Shown here: positions 49,221 through 58,590 of the stretch, piece by piece
Layout of the letters: each line of letters starts with the position of its first letter
How positions within the stretch are numbered: the first letter of the stretch is position 1
Source of the DNA: an uncultured Carboxylicivirga sp.
GTDB lineage: Bacteria > Bacteroidota > Bacteroidia > Bacteroidales > Marinilabiliaceae
Assembly (NCBI RefSeq): GCF_963668385.1
Contig: NZ_OY764327.1
Location: 3,630,501-3,694,500, forward strand
Length of the DNA: 64,000 nucleotides
Reading direction: 5' to 3'
Position numbers and translations under genes: made by a program
Notes under the pieces: generated by a model
What the model was told of the DNA's origin: nothing
The model's database searches: none
Seen by the model: only the letters and a program-made list of their open reading frames with translations

Positions 49221-49228
49221 TAGATTTG
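49221..49228 (+). promoter_or_regulatory. Candidate -7 box for the ECF sigma gene
   Basis: TAGATTTG matches TAnnTTTG exactly, 23 bp before the ATG at 49251. A TTTA at 49195-49198 is the only nearby -33-like element, at a 22-bp spacing that is longer than usual. Confidence 0.4.
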
Positions 49229-49250
49229 TACTAAACCTAAACAGATCTGA

Positions 49251-49784
49251 ATGGCTATGGAATTATTACAAAGCGATGCTGATTTATGGCGCTTAATTAA
49301 ACAAGAAAATCAAAAAGCATTCGATACTTTATTTGGCCGTTATTGGAAACCTATGTTCTACTGGGCCCTAAAACTCACCAACCAAAACGAAGTTGCACAA
49401 ACCATTGTGCAAGACATTTTTATTACACTGTGGGAGCGCAAAGCTGAAATTAGCATTGATAATGTCGAAGCTTATTTGTTCAAAGCCGTTAAGTTTCAAT
49501 CCTATAAATATTATCGCGATAATCAGCAATTTAATTTGTCGATAAATGAAGTTGATCACTTAGAAGAGCCCATTGAAGAAGTGGCAGAGGATGATGAGCG
49601 TGTTGAAAAGTTGAATAGGGCTGTGGATGCATTGCCCGAAAAGTGTCGCGAAATATTTGTAATGCGTAAGATACATGATTTTAGTATCGAACAAATAGCT
49701 GCTCAGTTGGGATTGTCTCCACAAACCGTAAAAAATCAAATTGGTAAAGCATTTAAGCAGATACGTACATCCATTGATGTTTAG
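49251..49784 (+). CDS. ECF-family RNA polymerase sigma factor (SusC/FecR-associated type)
   Basis: 177 residues. Region 2: AFDTLFGRYWKPMFYWALKL and AQTIVQDIFITLWERKAEI; region 4: RAVDALPEKCREIFVMRKIH, FSIEQIAAQLGLSPQTVKNQ. This is the group that in Bacteroidota is paired with FecR anti-sigma factors and STN-domain SusC proteins and directs transcription of the linked susCD. The FecR gene follows after 158 bp. A second ATG two codons in is equally possible as start. Confidence 0.94.
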   Translation: MAMELLQSDADLWRLIKQENQKAFDTLFGRYWKPMFYWALKLTNQNEVAQTIVQDIFITLWERKAEISIDNVEAYLFKAVKFQSYKYYRDNQQFNLSINEVDHLEEPIEEVAEDDERVEKLNRAVDALPEKCREIFVMRKIHDFSIEQIAAQLGLSPQTVKNQIGKAFKQIRTSIDV

Positions 49785-49866
49785 TTGTTGAGCTTAATTA
49801 ATTTCCTCTATACATAATACTTTGTTTTTGCTTAATAGTAAGTTAACTTTTTGGTAATGTTAAAAG

Positions 49867-49897
49867 ATGGTACTTATAGCGTGTGTATGGTACTTAT
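49867..49897. promoter_or_regulatory. Direct repeat ATGGTACTTAT x2 upstream of fecR
   Basis: ATGGTACTTAT occurs at 49867-49877 and 49887-49897, a 20-bp period (about two helical turns), 46 bp before the FecR start. It may be a binding site or a start site for the cognate sigma factor; function is inferred. Confidence 0.4.
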
Positions 49898-49942
49898 CAA
49901 TGTATATGAGGGAAGAAGCATCGAACCTTATAATCATAAATA

Positions 49943-50860
49943 ATGAATAAAAAGATAGATACATATCATCGTCAATCAGAAGAAGAAATTACTGTACCAG
50001 ACTGGTTTCATCAGAAAGCAGATGGAATAAAAGAAGAATATGCAAGAGATAAAAGCTTGCTTCAGGATGTAGATGATCTGGAATTTCAGATGTTAAATCA
50101 TATACATAATCGCGTTACATTTAAAAGTAAGCAACAAAAGACATTACAATGGTTAGCTAACTTTGCTGCAGCTAGTGTTATATTGGCAATACTTGCCGGA
50201 GGTTATTTACTTATAAAACCTGCAAAAATGATAACGGCTTCAAATATAACTGAGCAAATCGATTCGGTGCTATTGGCTGATGGTAGTATTATTTATTTGA
50301 GTCCTAATGCTGTATTTCAATATCCTGATAATTTTAAAGGCAAAACGCGCTCTGTTTATCTTTTATCGGGTAATGCCTTTTTTAAAATCGCTCGTAATCC
50401 AGCTAAGCCTTTTCTGGTTAAGTCAGGGGTTATGACAACGCGTGTATTAGGTACCTCTTTTAACATACATTTATCATCACAGGAGTATGAAGTTACAGTG
50501 CATACCGGAAAAGTAAATGTTTCGTCAGATCATCAAAAGGTTGATTTGGTTCCAATGCAACAGGCGCATTTCGATTTTGCTAATAATAAGTTGACCTATA
50601 ATAAAGTACCTGCTAATGCTGTATTACCCTGGTATAATCATAATCTTAGTCTGGTAGAGACTTCATTGCATGATATTATCGAAATATTGGAAAAGAAGTT
50701 TGGATGCGAATGTGGAAATCTGAGCGACGACCTTCTTTCCAAAAGAGTAACTATTCATATTGGTAAATCAGCCACCTTATTAAGTGTGTTAAATCAAATT
50801 AATTATATCTCAAACCTAAAACTTAGCATTAATGAAAATAACCTGATAGAAGAATTGTAA
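49943..50860 (+). CDS. FecR-family anti-sigma factor
   Basis: 305 residues. Cytoplasmic N-terminus (~1-70), one membrane helix (AAASVILAILAGGYLLIKP, ~residues 73-92), then the periplasmic FecR domain (VLLADGSIIYLSPNAVFQYP, KTRSVYLLSGNAFFKIARNP, VLGTSFNIHLSSQEYEVTVH) and a C-terminal domain of the DUF4974 kind (ETSLHDIIEILEKKFGCECG). It holds the sigma factor inactive until the STN domain of the loaded SusC signals through the periplasm. It lies between the sigma gene and susC, from which it is separated by a hairpin. Confidence 0.94.
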   Translation: MNKKIDTYHRQSEEEITVPDWFHQKADGIKEEYARDKSLLQDVDDLEFQMLNHIHNRVTFKSKQQKTLQWLANFAAASVILAILAGGYLLIKPAKMITASNITEQIDSVLLADGSIIYLSPNAVFQYPDNFKGKTRSVYLLSGNAFFKIARNPAKPFLVKSGVMTTRVLGTSFNIHLSSQEYEVTVHTGKVNVSSDHQKVDLVPMQQAHFDFANNKLTYNKVPANAVLPWYNHNLSLVETSLHDIIEILEKKFGCECGNLSDDLLSKRVTIHIGKSATLLSVLNQINYISNLKLSINENNLIEEL

Positions 50861-50886
50861 ATACCAATTAGAGAGCAATAAAAACA

Positions 50887-50918
50887 AAAACCACAGTTGC
50901 TGCAACAACTGTGGTTTT
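50887..50918 (+). terminator. Hairpin between fecR and susC
   Basis: Perfect 13-bp arms AAAACCACAGTTG and CAACTGTGGTTTT around CTGCAA, followed by AATTAAAG rather than a T-run. It separates the sigma/anti-sigma transcript from susC, which begins 31 bp later, so it may be an attenuator or allow independent expression. Confidence 0.65.
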
Positions 50919-50948
50919 AATTAAAGTAACTTTAATTACAATTTTAAA

Positions 50949-53900
50949 ATGTATTCAAAATTAAATTATTTCAAACAGAAAACCATCATTTTACTGATGT
51001 TTTTTGCAGCTGGTATGAGTGTTATGGCTGCCGGAAATAGAAAACATCAGACAGAAGTAAGCGGAATCGAGCGGCGTGCTACCTTAACAAATATCTTTAC
51101 AGATCTTCAGATCCATACGCATTATCAGTTTAGTTATGGCGAAGAGGTGATGGCTGATAAGAACACATACGAACTTACTCAGAATATTTCTGATATGAAG
51201 ATGGTAATGGATGACTTGTCGGAGCAGGCCAACTTAAGTTATAGTATGGAAGATATGTTGGTGATGGTTCGAAAAAACGAATCAGCAACGACTATGCAAG
51301 CTCAGAAAAAACTCATTAAAGGTAGAGTAATTGACGAGAGTAAATTACCGTTGCCAGGGGTTAATATTTTAGAAGAAGGAACAACTAATGGTGTAGTAAC
51401 TAATCTTGATGGAACATTTAGTATTCAATTGAGTGGTGTTAGTAACAACTTGGTATTTTCTTTCATAGGTTATAAAGATCAGGTGGTGCTTGCTCAGGAT
51501 GATATGAGTGTGCAGATGGAACCTGAATTTGAAGGATTAAACGAAGTAGTGGTTGTGGGTTATGGTAGTGTTAAGAAAACTGATGTTACAGGTTCGTTAA
51601 GCAAGATTTCGGAAAAAAGCTTCCGCGACGGATTGAATACTTCTGCCGAAAACCTGATACAAGGTAAAGTGCCGGGCGTACGCATTGTTAATTCAAGTGG
51701 AGAGCCAGGTGCCGGTGTAGATGTAATGATTCGGGGTGCCGGTTCTATTCGTAGTGGTAACTCACCTTTGTTTGTGATTGATGGAGTACCTTTAAGTAAC
51801 GAAGATGTTAGCCCGGGTGGACCAAATGGAGGTGTAGGTAGTTCAAGAGCCCGTAACCCGCTTAACTTTTTAAACCCTAACGATATTGAATCGATAAGTG
51901 TATTAAAAGATGCTTCTGCTGCTGCAATATACGGTGCCCGGGGATCGAATGGTGTTGTTTTAATCACTACCAAAAAAGGATTGACTCAAAAACCAACTTT
52001 TACAATGGATTCGTATGTAGGTGTATCGCAGGTGGCTAAGAAGATTGATTTACTGGATGGTGCAAAGTATGCACAAGTTAATCCCGATCAAACTTACGAT
52101 TCGAATGTATCTACCGATTGGCAGGATGTAATGTTTCGTAACGCTATTACCACCAGCAATAACCTGTCGTTTTCAAACGGTACCGAAACAGGTAACTATT
52201 ATGTATCACTAAGTCATCTCGATCAGGAAGGTATTATTCAGGAAAGCAACTTTAGCCGTTTATCGGGTAGGGTTAATGTAAATGAGTCGTTTTTGGATGA
52301 TCAACGATTAAGAATCAAGGTGAATCTAACAGCATCTCAAACCAAAGACAACGGTATACCAAACAGCGAAAATGCAGGAGCAACCGGTGAGGTGATAACA
52401 CATATGCTAAAAGCTAACCCAACGCGTCCGGTATATGACGAGAATGGTAATCTTTTTGATTTTGATACCGAAGGAAGTTACAACCCTATGTATATGCTCG
52501 ATTTTTTTGATGACGAAACACGTACCATGCGCGTGCTTGGTAACTTCGAAGCTAAGTTTCGTATTATTGATGGATTAGAGTACCAGTTTAACTATGGTGT
52601 TGATAAATCATTCTCAGAAAGAAATACAACCTATTACCCCAATACAACCGAAATTGAAAGTATAGGTGCTTACTATCAGCAGAACTACGAAAATTACAAT
52701 TATCTATTGGAGCACTACCTTACCTTTTCACGAACATTCAATAGTCATCATTTCGATGCCATGGGTGGTTTTTCTTATCAAAAGTTTAATCGTTCGGGCA
52801 CTACATTTGGTGTGAAAGGAATAGATGATAAAAGCATCAATCCAGCCAATAACCCTGGTGTGGGAAGCGATCAGCAGGCTGTAGAAACGGTTGGTTTTGC
52901 AGAAGAGAATGAATTGCAATCGGTTTTTGGTCGTGTTAATTACAACTACAAAAGCAAGTATTTACTTACCGCTTCGTTACGTGCTGATGGTTCAACACGC
53001 TTTGGTGAAAATAACAAATATGGTTACTTCCCTTCTTTCGCTTTGGGTTGGAATTTATCCAAAGAATCGTTTCTGGAGAACAGTTCGCTTATCGATAATT
53101 TAAAATTACGTGGTAGCTGGGGACAAACCGGTAATCAGGAGGTGCCTAACAAAGTAACTCAAGCTACGTATTCGGTATCTTCTTCGTCGGGTTATTACCT
53201 GGGGGGCGAATCCAATGCCTTAACCGATGGTATTAACTATACACGTACTGCTAATCCTGATTTGAAATGGGAGGTAGTGTCGCAGTTAAACTTTGGGGTG
53301 GATTTTGATTTAATGGGAGGTAAGTTGTACGGTACCTTAGATTATTTCAATAAAACTACGACTGATGCCATTCTTTTGGTTCCGGCTGTTCAGCCTAACT
53401 TTTCGGATATGTGGACTAACATAGATGGTGAGATCATTAACAAAGGATTTGAGTTTACTTTAGGAAGTAATATTATTAAATCAAAGGATGTAAAGTGGAC
53501 GGTGGATGTTAACGGAGCAACGCTGAATAACGAAGTAAAAGGATTACCTGTAACCGAGATTTTGTCGGGTGGTGTATCTGGTTCGGGAGTTTCGGGTGAA
53601 ACGGTTAATATATACAAAAACGGATATGCGGCCGGATCGTTTTATATGTTACATCATATGGGATTTGATGCCGATGGTAATTCAATCTATAGCGATGATA
53701 AACAAATTACAGAAGGGGCCTTGCCAACGTTTACCTATGGTTTAAACACTTCTTTGAGTTATAAAAATGTGGAACTAACCATGTCGTTGGTGGGACAATC
53801 GGGTGCCTACCTCTTTAATAATACCAAGTTGGCTACCAATCATATGTCTAACTTGCTGTCGAGCAAAAACGTTACCAACGATGTATTAAACTCCGGTCAA

Positions 53901-54191
53901 TCAGAAAACGATGCCTTGCGCGTGAGTGATTATTATCTTGAGAGTTCTGATTACCTAAGGTTAAATAACCTTAGAGTAGCTTATCATTTTAATACTTCAA
54001 AAGTTGAATGGCTCGAAGGTCTTACGTTGTATGCATCAGGTCAGAATTTATTTACCATTACCGATTACAGTGGTTACGATCCTTCGGTGAATACATCTAA
54101 AAGTGTTGGAGGAAACTCATCGTTAGGTATGGATTACGCATCCTATCCATCATCGCGTACTTATTTGTTTGGTGTTAACTTTAAATTTTAA
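50949..54191 (+). CDS. SusC-like TonB-dependent transducer with STN domain
   Basis: 1080 residues. Signal segment TIILLMFFAAGMSVMAAG, an STN domain (~38-95: GIERRATLTNIFTDLQIHTH, LSEQANLSYSMEDMLVMVRK), a carboxypeptidase-regulatory-like domain (~118-195), plug (SPLFVIDGVPLSNED, ISVLKDASAAAIYGARGSNG) and a barrel ending in FGVNFKF. The STN domain contacts FecR, so this transporter doubles as the signal receiver for the sigma system encoded just upstream. SusD begins 5 bp after its stop. Confidence 0.95.
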   Translation: MYSKLNYFKQKTIILLMFFAAGMSVMAAGNRKHQTEVSGIERRATLTNIFTDLQIHTHYQFSYGEEVMADKNTYELTQNISDMKMVMDDLSEQANLSYSMEDMLVMVRKNESATTMQAQKKLIKGRVIDESKLPLPGVNILEEGTTNGVVTNLDGTFSIQLSGVSNNLVFSFIGYKDQVVLAQDDMSVQMEPEFEGLNEVVVVGYGSVKKTDVTGSLSKISEKSFRDGLNTSAENLIQGKVPGVRIVNSSGEPGAGVDVMIRGAGSIRSGNSPLFVIDGVPLSNEDVSPGGPNGGVGSSRARNPLNFLNPNDIESISVLKDASAAAIYGARGSNGVVLITTKKGLTQKPTFTMDSYVGVSQVAKKIDLLDGAKYAQVNPDQTYDSNVSTDWQDVMFRNAITTSNNLSFSNGTETGNYYVSLSHLDQEGIIQESNFSRLSGRVNVNESFLDDQRLRIKVNLTASQTKDNGIPNSENAGATGEVITHMLKANPTRPVYDENGNLFDFDTEGSYNPMYMLDFFDDETRTMRVLGNFEAKFRIIDGLEYQFNYGVDKSFSERNTTYYPNTTEIESIGAYYQQNYENYNYLLEHYLTFSRTFNSHHFDAMGGFSYQKFNRSGTTFGVKGIDDKSINPANNPGVGSDQQAVETVGFAEENELQSVFGRVNYNYKSKYLLTASLRADGSTRFGENNKYGYFPSFALGWNLSKESFLENSSLIDNLKLRGSWGQTGNQEVPNKVTQATYSVSSSSGYYLGGESNALTDGINYTRTANPDLKWEVVSQLNFGVDFDLMGGKLYGTLDYFNKTTTDAILLVPAVQPNFSDMWTNIDGEIINKGFEFTLGSNIIKSKDVKWTVDVNGATLNNEVKGLPVTEILSGGVSGSGVSGETVNIYKNGYAAGSFYMLHHMGFDADGNSIYSDDKQITEGALPTFTYGLNTSLSYKNVELTMSLVGQSGAYLFNNTKLATNHMSNLLSSKNVTNDVLNSGQSENDALRVSDYYLESSDYLRLNNLRVAYHFNTSKVEWLEGLTLYASGQNLFTITDYSGYDPSVNTSKSVGGNSSLGMDYASYPSSRTYLFGVNFKF

Positions 54192-54195
54192 TGCA

Positions 54196-55947
54196 ATGTT
54201 TGATTTAAAATTTCGATATAAAAATATACTGATGGCAGGAGCATTGTTAGCCATTAGTGCAGTGGGATGTACCGATCTTGAAGAAAAAGTAATTGACGAA
54301 ATAGTATCGGGAGATATTAGTGAGGTTGAAGGAGCAGAGGCTTCGTTGCTGGCAGCCACATACAGCAAAAGCGAATCTATCTTTGGTGATTATGGCGGAT
54401 CGTGGTGCTTGCAGGAGATGACAACCGATGAAGCCATGCTTCCGGTGCGCGGCGAAGACTGGCGCGATGGAGGCAAGTGGAAAATGTTGCACGAGTTTGG
54501 ATGGGATGCCTCATCTGTTAAAGTGGAAGATAACTGGCTACAGTTAAATGGAGCCATTGCACAGGCGGCTTCGGCAATAAATGTTATTAAAAGCAGTAGT
54601 ATAGCTGAGCGCAATTTATACTTAGCCGAAGCGCGAGGTATGTGGGCTTTGTATTCGTATAACCTGGTTGATTTATTTGGGCAAATGCCTTATCGCGATC
54701 CTATGAATCTTACTTTTGTGCAAGATCCGGTGATAATGGACACACAGGATGCGATCAGCATTATAGTAAACACTTTGTATGATATCATACCTGATTTGGC
54801 TACCATTGGTACACAAGGTACCCATGCCGGACGTTTTACCAAAGAAGGGGCTTATGCTTTGTTGGCAAAAATATATCTAAACAAAGCTGTGTACAATGAT
54901 CGTTACAATGCATCATCAAGCTTTGATTTTACAGCCAACAATAACATGGACTCGGTAATCTATTTTGCTAATAAGCTGATTGATTCACCTGCTTTTGATC
55001 TCGAACCAGACTATTTTGAAATATTTGGTGTTGATAATCAGAATAATTCGGAGTTGATTCTGGCTTATATTCAAAAAGCTACCGGGGCTAATACAGGGCA
55101 AAACGATTTTACCTATTTAAGTATGGGGCGTAATCAAAAAGCCAATCCGGAGAATAATCGTGGTTCGAATGCTACCTGCACAACTCCCGATTATTTAGCT
55201 ACTTGGGACGGTAATACCAACGATCCGCGTTACCATAAGCATACCATTAAAAATGGGGGCGAGGCTTTTAAAAACGATGGTACCGATTATAGCTTGCCCT
55301 ACGATGGTACATTCCATTTTAACCGGGGTTTTCAGGAGGGACAACAATATGGACCTATCATTGTAAATGGAGCGTTTGAGATGGATCCGGATGCTGCTGG
55401 AAGAGTGCTGGTACAAATGCTATACACCGAAAAAACACAAACATTGCCAATGGATTTCACCCGGGAGTTAAACTTTGATGTAGCCAATGATGCCGCTTTC
55501 TCGCAGAACCAGATTAACCGAGGAGTAAGAGTTTTTAAGCAGGAATATGATGCCGAAAACACCCGAAGTAAAGGAGGAGTTGATATCTCTATATTCCGCC
55601 TGGGAGGAATATACACCATGCGTGCCGAGGCTTTGTATCGCAAAGGTAATGTTCCGGGTGCTTTAGCAGATATTAATACCTTGCGTACTTCTCGCTTTAG
55701 TATTGACAAAGAGGGGAATCGTTATTATGGACAACCCATCGAAACATTGGATGAAGAGACCCTTTATAACGAAATAAGTTACGAGATGTACTGGGAAGGT
55801 GAGCGTCGTCAGGAGATGATTCGTTTTGGTACCTTTGATAAGGCTTATACCGCCAAACCTGCTACTGAGCCAATGTTCAGAGTTTTTCCTATTCCTCAAT
55901 CGGAATTGGATGTAAATAAAAACTACATTCAAAACAAAGACTATTAA
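54196..55947 (+). CDS. SusD-like lipoprotein of the sigma/FecR locus
   Basis: 583 residues from the ATG at 54196, 5 bp after the susC stop; the longer in-frame extension overlaps susC and lacks a signal. Lipoprotein signal ALLAISAVGCTDLEEK. SusD features: LYLAEARGMWALYSYNLVDL, FTKEGAYALLAKIYLNKAVY, IFRLGGIYTMRAEALYRKGN, EISYEMYWEGERRQEMIRFG, RVFPIPQSELDVNKNYIQN. Surface binding partner of the STN-SusC. No enzyme gene follows before the terminator, so the substrate is open. Confidence 0.94.
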   Translation: MFDLKFRYKNILMAGALLAISAVGCTDLEEKVIDEIVSGDISEVEGAEASLLAATYSKSESIFGDYGGSWCLQEMTTDEAMLPVRGEDWRDGGKWKMLHEFGWDASSVKVEDNWLQLNGAIAQAASAINVIKSSSIAERNLYLAEARGMWALYSYNLVDLFGQMPYRDPMNLTFVQDPVIMDTQDAISIIVNTLYDIIPDLATIGTQGTHAGRFTKEGAYALLAKIYLNKAVYNDRYNASSSFDFTANNNMDSVIYFANKLIDSPAFDLEPDYFEIFGVDNQNNSELILAYIQKATGANTGQNDFTYLSMGRNQKANPENNRGSNATCTTPDYLATWDGNTNDPRYHKHTIKNGGEAFKNDGTDYSLPYDGTFHFNRGFQEGQQYGPIIVNGAFEMDPDAAGRVLVQMLYTEKTQTLPMDFTRELNFDVANDAAFSQNQINRGVRVFKQEYDAENTRSKGGVDISIFRLGGIYTMRAEALYRKGNVPGALADINTLRTSRFSIDKEGNRYYGQPIETLDEETLYNEISYEMYWEGERRQEMIRFGTFDKAYTAKPATEPMFRVFPIPQSELDVNKNYIQNKDY

Positions 55948-56020
55948 GCTGGTTTAGTAATAAAAAAAAGAATGATAAAGTTAAAAACTGTAGCTTAAAT
56001 AACTTGGTACAGTGTTTGTT

Positions 56021-56052
56021 AGTCGCTTAGGTATACCTGAGCGACTTTTTTG
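56021..56052 (+). terminator. Terminator after the third susCD pair
   Basis: AGTCGCTTAGGTA and TACCTGAGCGACT pair fully (one G-T) with no spare loop bases, then a run of six T and TGTTG; 73 bp after the SusD stop. Confidence 0.85.
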
Positions 56053-56176
56053 TTGTTTATTCGGTAATAACCCCTTTGAAATAAAATTAATAGTTTTATA
56101 TTTAGTGATAATACACTGAATAATAGTTGAATAGGTATTTATACCTGGTTTATTGTTTCACTTTCAATTTTGTTTT

Positions 56177-57031
56177 ATGATAAGGACTAATTGGCTCGTA
56201 ACATCCATCGCTTCGTTTTTTCTTCGTTTTTTCTGTGGTTTTAAAAATTCCAATGATATTGTAGATTCACAGGAGGAACGATCTGATTATTCGGATTATA
56301 AGTTGTATTCTATTTATAATACTGAACAAGATTTGGATACAAAGAAGAATGTGGTTAGTAAAATTATTGTGAAACCGATATTGGCTGAAATATTTCAAAA
56401 CGAAAAAGATACAGATATTCGTAGGTTAGCCATTCATAAAATTGCATTCGATGCCCGATTAGCTGAATTCATTCAAAGTGAGCAAGACCCCGAAATAAAG
56501 AAGTTGGCGGTAAAAAAGATAAATAATCAGCCATTTTTAATAAGAATTGCGCAAACCGAAGAAGATGTTGAAATGCGTAAGCTTGTTGTAAGTCGCATTA
56601 CTTATAATCCTGGATTATCGCGAATTGTAAAAAAGGAGAAAAACAAAGAAGTACGAAAAATTGCTGTAAGTAACATGAGCTATTGTCCTAGTTTGGCAAG
56701 GATTGCTCGCAAAGAAGAAGATGCAGAGATTAGAAAAATAGCGGTAAGTAAAATTACGTTTGGACCATTGCTAACCCAAATAGCTCAAAAAGATAAGAGT
56801 GCCGAGATACGAAAATTAGCAGTGCGAAGAATGACCTTCGGGCCTAGCTTATTAAAGATAGTGAAGACACATGCCGATACTGAAGTAAGAAAATTGGCAT
56901 TAAAGCGTATTACTTATAAACCAACATTGCTCGATTTAGCTAATAATCACGAGGATTCAGATATTAGACGACAGGCAGTTAATCAGTTAAGACGATTGGA
57001 AATGTATAAATCGAGACTTGTAGGATTATAA
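56177..57031 (+). CDS. Protein of nine exact 26-residue HEAT-like repeats
   Basis: 284 residues from the ATG at 56177 (the longer frame starts at a TTG). A hydrophobic N-terminal segment (WLVTSIASFFLRFFCGF) could be a membrane anchor. Residues 44-277 are nine consecutive 26-residue units with no insertion or deletion, consensus roughly xxIAxxExDxEIRKLAVSKITxxPxL; seven residues follow. The pattern (helix, turn, helix with EIRK-AV) resembles HEAT or leucine-rich-variant repeats, forming a superhelical binding surface rich in Lys/Arg. The repeats differ at the DNA level, so they are not recently expanded. Function unknown; no operon partner is evident. Confidence 0.75.
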   Translation: MIRTNWLVTSIASFFLRFFCGFKNSNDIVDSQEERSDYSDYKLYSIYNTEQDLDTKKNVVSKIIVKPILAEIFQNEKDTDIRRLAIHKIAFDARLAEFIQSEQDPEIKKLAVKKINNQPFLIRIAQTEEDVEMRKLVVSRITYNPGLSRIVKKEKNKEVRKIAVSNMSYCPSLARIARKEEDAEIRKIAVSKITFGPLLTQIAQKDKSAEIRKLAVRRMTFGPSLLKIVKTHADTEVRKLALKRITYKPTLLDLANNHEDSDIRRQAVNQLRRLEMYKSRLVGL

Positions 57032-57363
57032 AAATATTTGTGTTATTCAGAATAGAAAGTAAAAGTTTGAAATGAAACAGAAAGGCAGGTACAGCCTTGA
57101 TTTTCATGGCTTACCAAATCAGTGCAGGCTGGTTTTTTGCAGCAAGGTGATAATCATCAATACCATAAAAAATAAATACTTGTGAGCTAAATGGTGTCGG
57201 GTTGGGCTAAAGGGCCAATTTGACAAATAATGCGGACAAAACTGAATGGTTATATTATTATTGATATGATTTTTTTGTAACGAATTGTTTGAAAATTCAA
57301 TAGTAGGTAGTGTGGTTATGTAATTATTTACTATGTTTAGTATCGAAAACAAAACACCCTGTT
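57032..57363. other. Gene-free region before GH5
   Basis: No gene, and no convincing promoter pair. A CAGCCT/AGGCTG inverted pair with a long loop ends in GGTTTTTTG near 57130 and might be a weak terminator for the HEAT-like gene. Confidence 0.3.
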
Positions 57364-58590
57364 ATGAAAATTACTACCTTAATTGTACTTATTTATCTAT
57401 CTACTATTTATGTGGCCGCACAAACGCCAGTTGAAAAAAATGGTCAACTATCGGTAAGTGGCAATCGAATTGTTAATAAAAATGGAGTACCTGTTTCGCT
57501 GGCAGGTAACAGTCTTTTCTGGAGCAATACCTACTGGGGGGGAGAAAAATATTACAATGCCGATGTGGTTGATTGGCTAGCATCTGATTGGAATTGTAGC
57601 ATTGTGCGGGCAGCCATGGGAGTGGATGATGACTGGGGGTATTTGCACGATGCCACTAATAAGCAAAAGGTAACTACTGTGGTTGATGCTGCTATTGACG
57701 CAGGAATATATGTGATTATTGACTGGCACTCGCATCATGCCGAAGATTACCAGCAACAGGCTGAGACTTTTTTTGAAGAGATGGCGCAGCTTTATGGCGC
57801 TTATCCAAATATTATTTACGAGATATATAATGAGCCACTTCAGGGGGTATCGTGGTCGAGTACCATTAAACCTTATGCCGAAGCTGTAATTGGTGCCATT
57901 AGAAGCTATGATACCAATAATCTGATTGTAGTGGGCACACCCAGTTGGTCGCAAGAGGTAGATGTTGCCTCTAATGATCCTATTACATCGTACGGTAATA
58001 TTGCCTATGCTTTGCATTTTTATGCGGCTACCCATCATCAGGAAATAAGAGATAAAGCCTTAACAGCTCTCAATAATGGAATTGCCTTAATGGTTACCGA
58101 GTGGGGAACGGTACAATCCAGTGGCGATGGTGCGGTGGATGAAGCCGAGGTTGACACATGGATGAATTTCTTGTATGAGCATAAATTGAGTCATTGTAAC
58201 TGGGCAATAAACGATAAAGCCGAAGGTGCTTCTGCTCTTAAGCAAGGAGCATCAGTTGCAGGTAATTGGACCGACGATAATTTAACTACATCGGGTTTGC
58301 TTGTAAAAGATATTGTTACCAATTGGAATAGTCGTTTTAGCACCTCTGTTAGTCAACCTGATGTTTCAACTTTTAAAATGTATCCTAATCCGGCAAAGAA
58401 TTGGATAACTATAGAAGCCAGTGGAATCAATCAGATTGAACTTATAGATATGGCTGGAAATAAGGTGAAACAGCTGAGTGGAGCTGGAAATCAAACTCAG
58501 ATCGATTTGCATACGTTTGCCAAAGGTATTTACCTGGTTAAAGTAAGTTGTGTAAATCAGGTTGTGCTTAAAAAGTTGGTAGTGCAGTAG
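57364..58590 (+). CDS. Secreted GH5 endoglucanase-type enzyme with T9SS sorting domain
   Basis: 408 residues from the ATG at 57364 (the longer frame begins upstream with 18 non-signal residues). Signal peptide MKITTLIVLIYLSTIYVAAQ. GH5 barrel: VSLAGNSLFWSN, YVIIDWHSHHAEDY, acid/base Glu157 in EIYNEPLQG, ALHFYAATHH, nucleophile Glu246 in VTEWGTV, and HCNWAINDKAEGAS. It is closest to the bacterial GH5_2 endoglucanases by these motifs. Residues ~336-408 are a Por/T9SS C-terminal sorting domain (MYPNPAKNWITIE, IDLHTFAKGIYLVKV, KKLVVQ), so it is exported through T9SS to the surface or medium, unlike the lipoprotein enzymes elsewhere in the window. A repeat array begins at the base after its stop. 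Confidence 0.93.
   Translation: MKITTLIVLIYLSTIYVAAQTPVEKNGQLSVSGNRIVNKNGVPVSLAGNSLFWSNTYWGGEKYYNADVVDWLASDWNCSIVRAAMGVDDDWGYLHDATNKQKVTTVVDAAIDAGIYVIIDWHSHHAEDYQQQAETFFEEMAQLYGAYPNIIYEIYNEPLQGVSWSSTIKPYAEAVIGAIRSYDTNNLIVVGTPSWSQEVDVASNDPITSYGNIAYALHFYAATHHQEIRDKALTALNNGIALMVTEWGTVQSSGDGAVDEAEVDTWMNFLYEHKLSHCNWAINDKAEGASALKQGASVAGNWTDDNLTTSGLLVKDIVTNWNSRFSTSVSQPDVSTFKMYPNPAKNWITIEASGINQIELIDMAGNKVKQLSGAGNQTQIDLHTFAKGIYLVKVSCVNQVVLKKLVVQ

Noticed and set aside
51560-51973. 137-residue minus-strand frame
   Set aside because: Lies opposite the plug domain of SusC; a shadow created by biased codon use.
55332-55709. 125-residue minus-strand frame
   Set aside because: Lies entirely within the SusD gene on the other strand and has no domain of its own.
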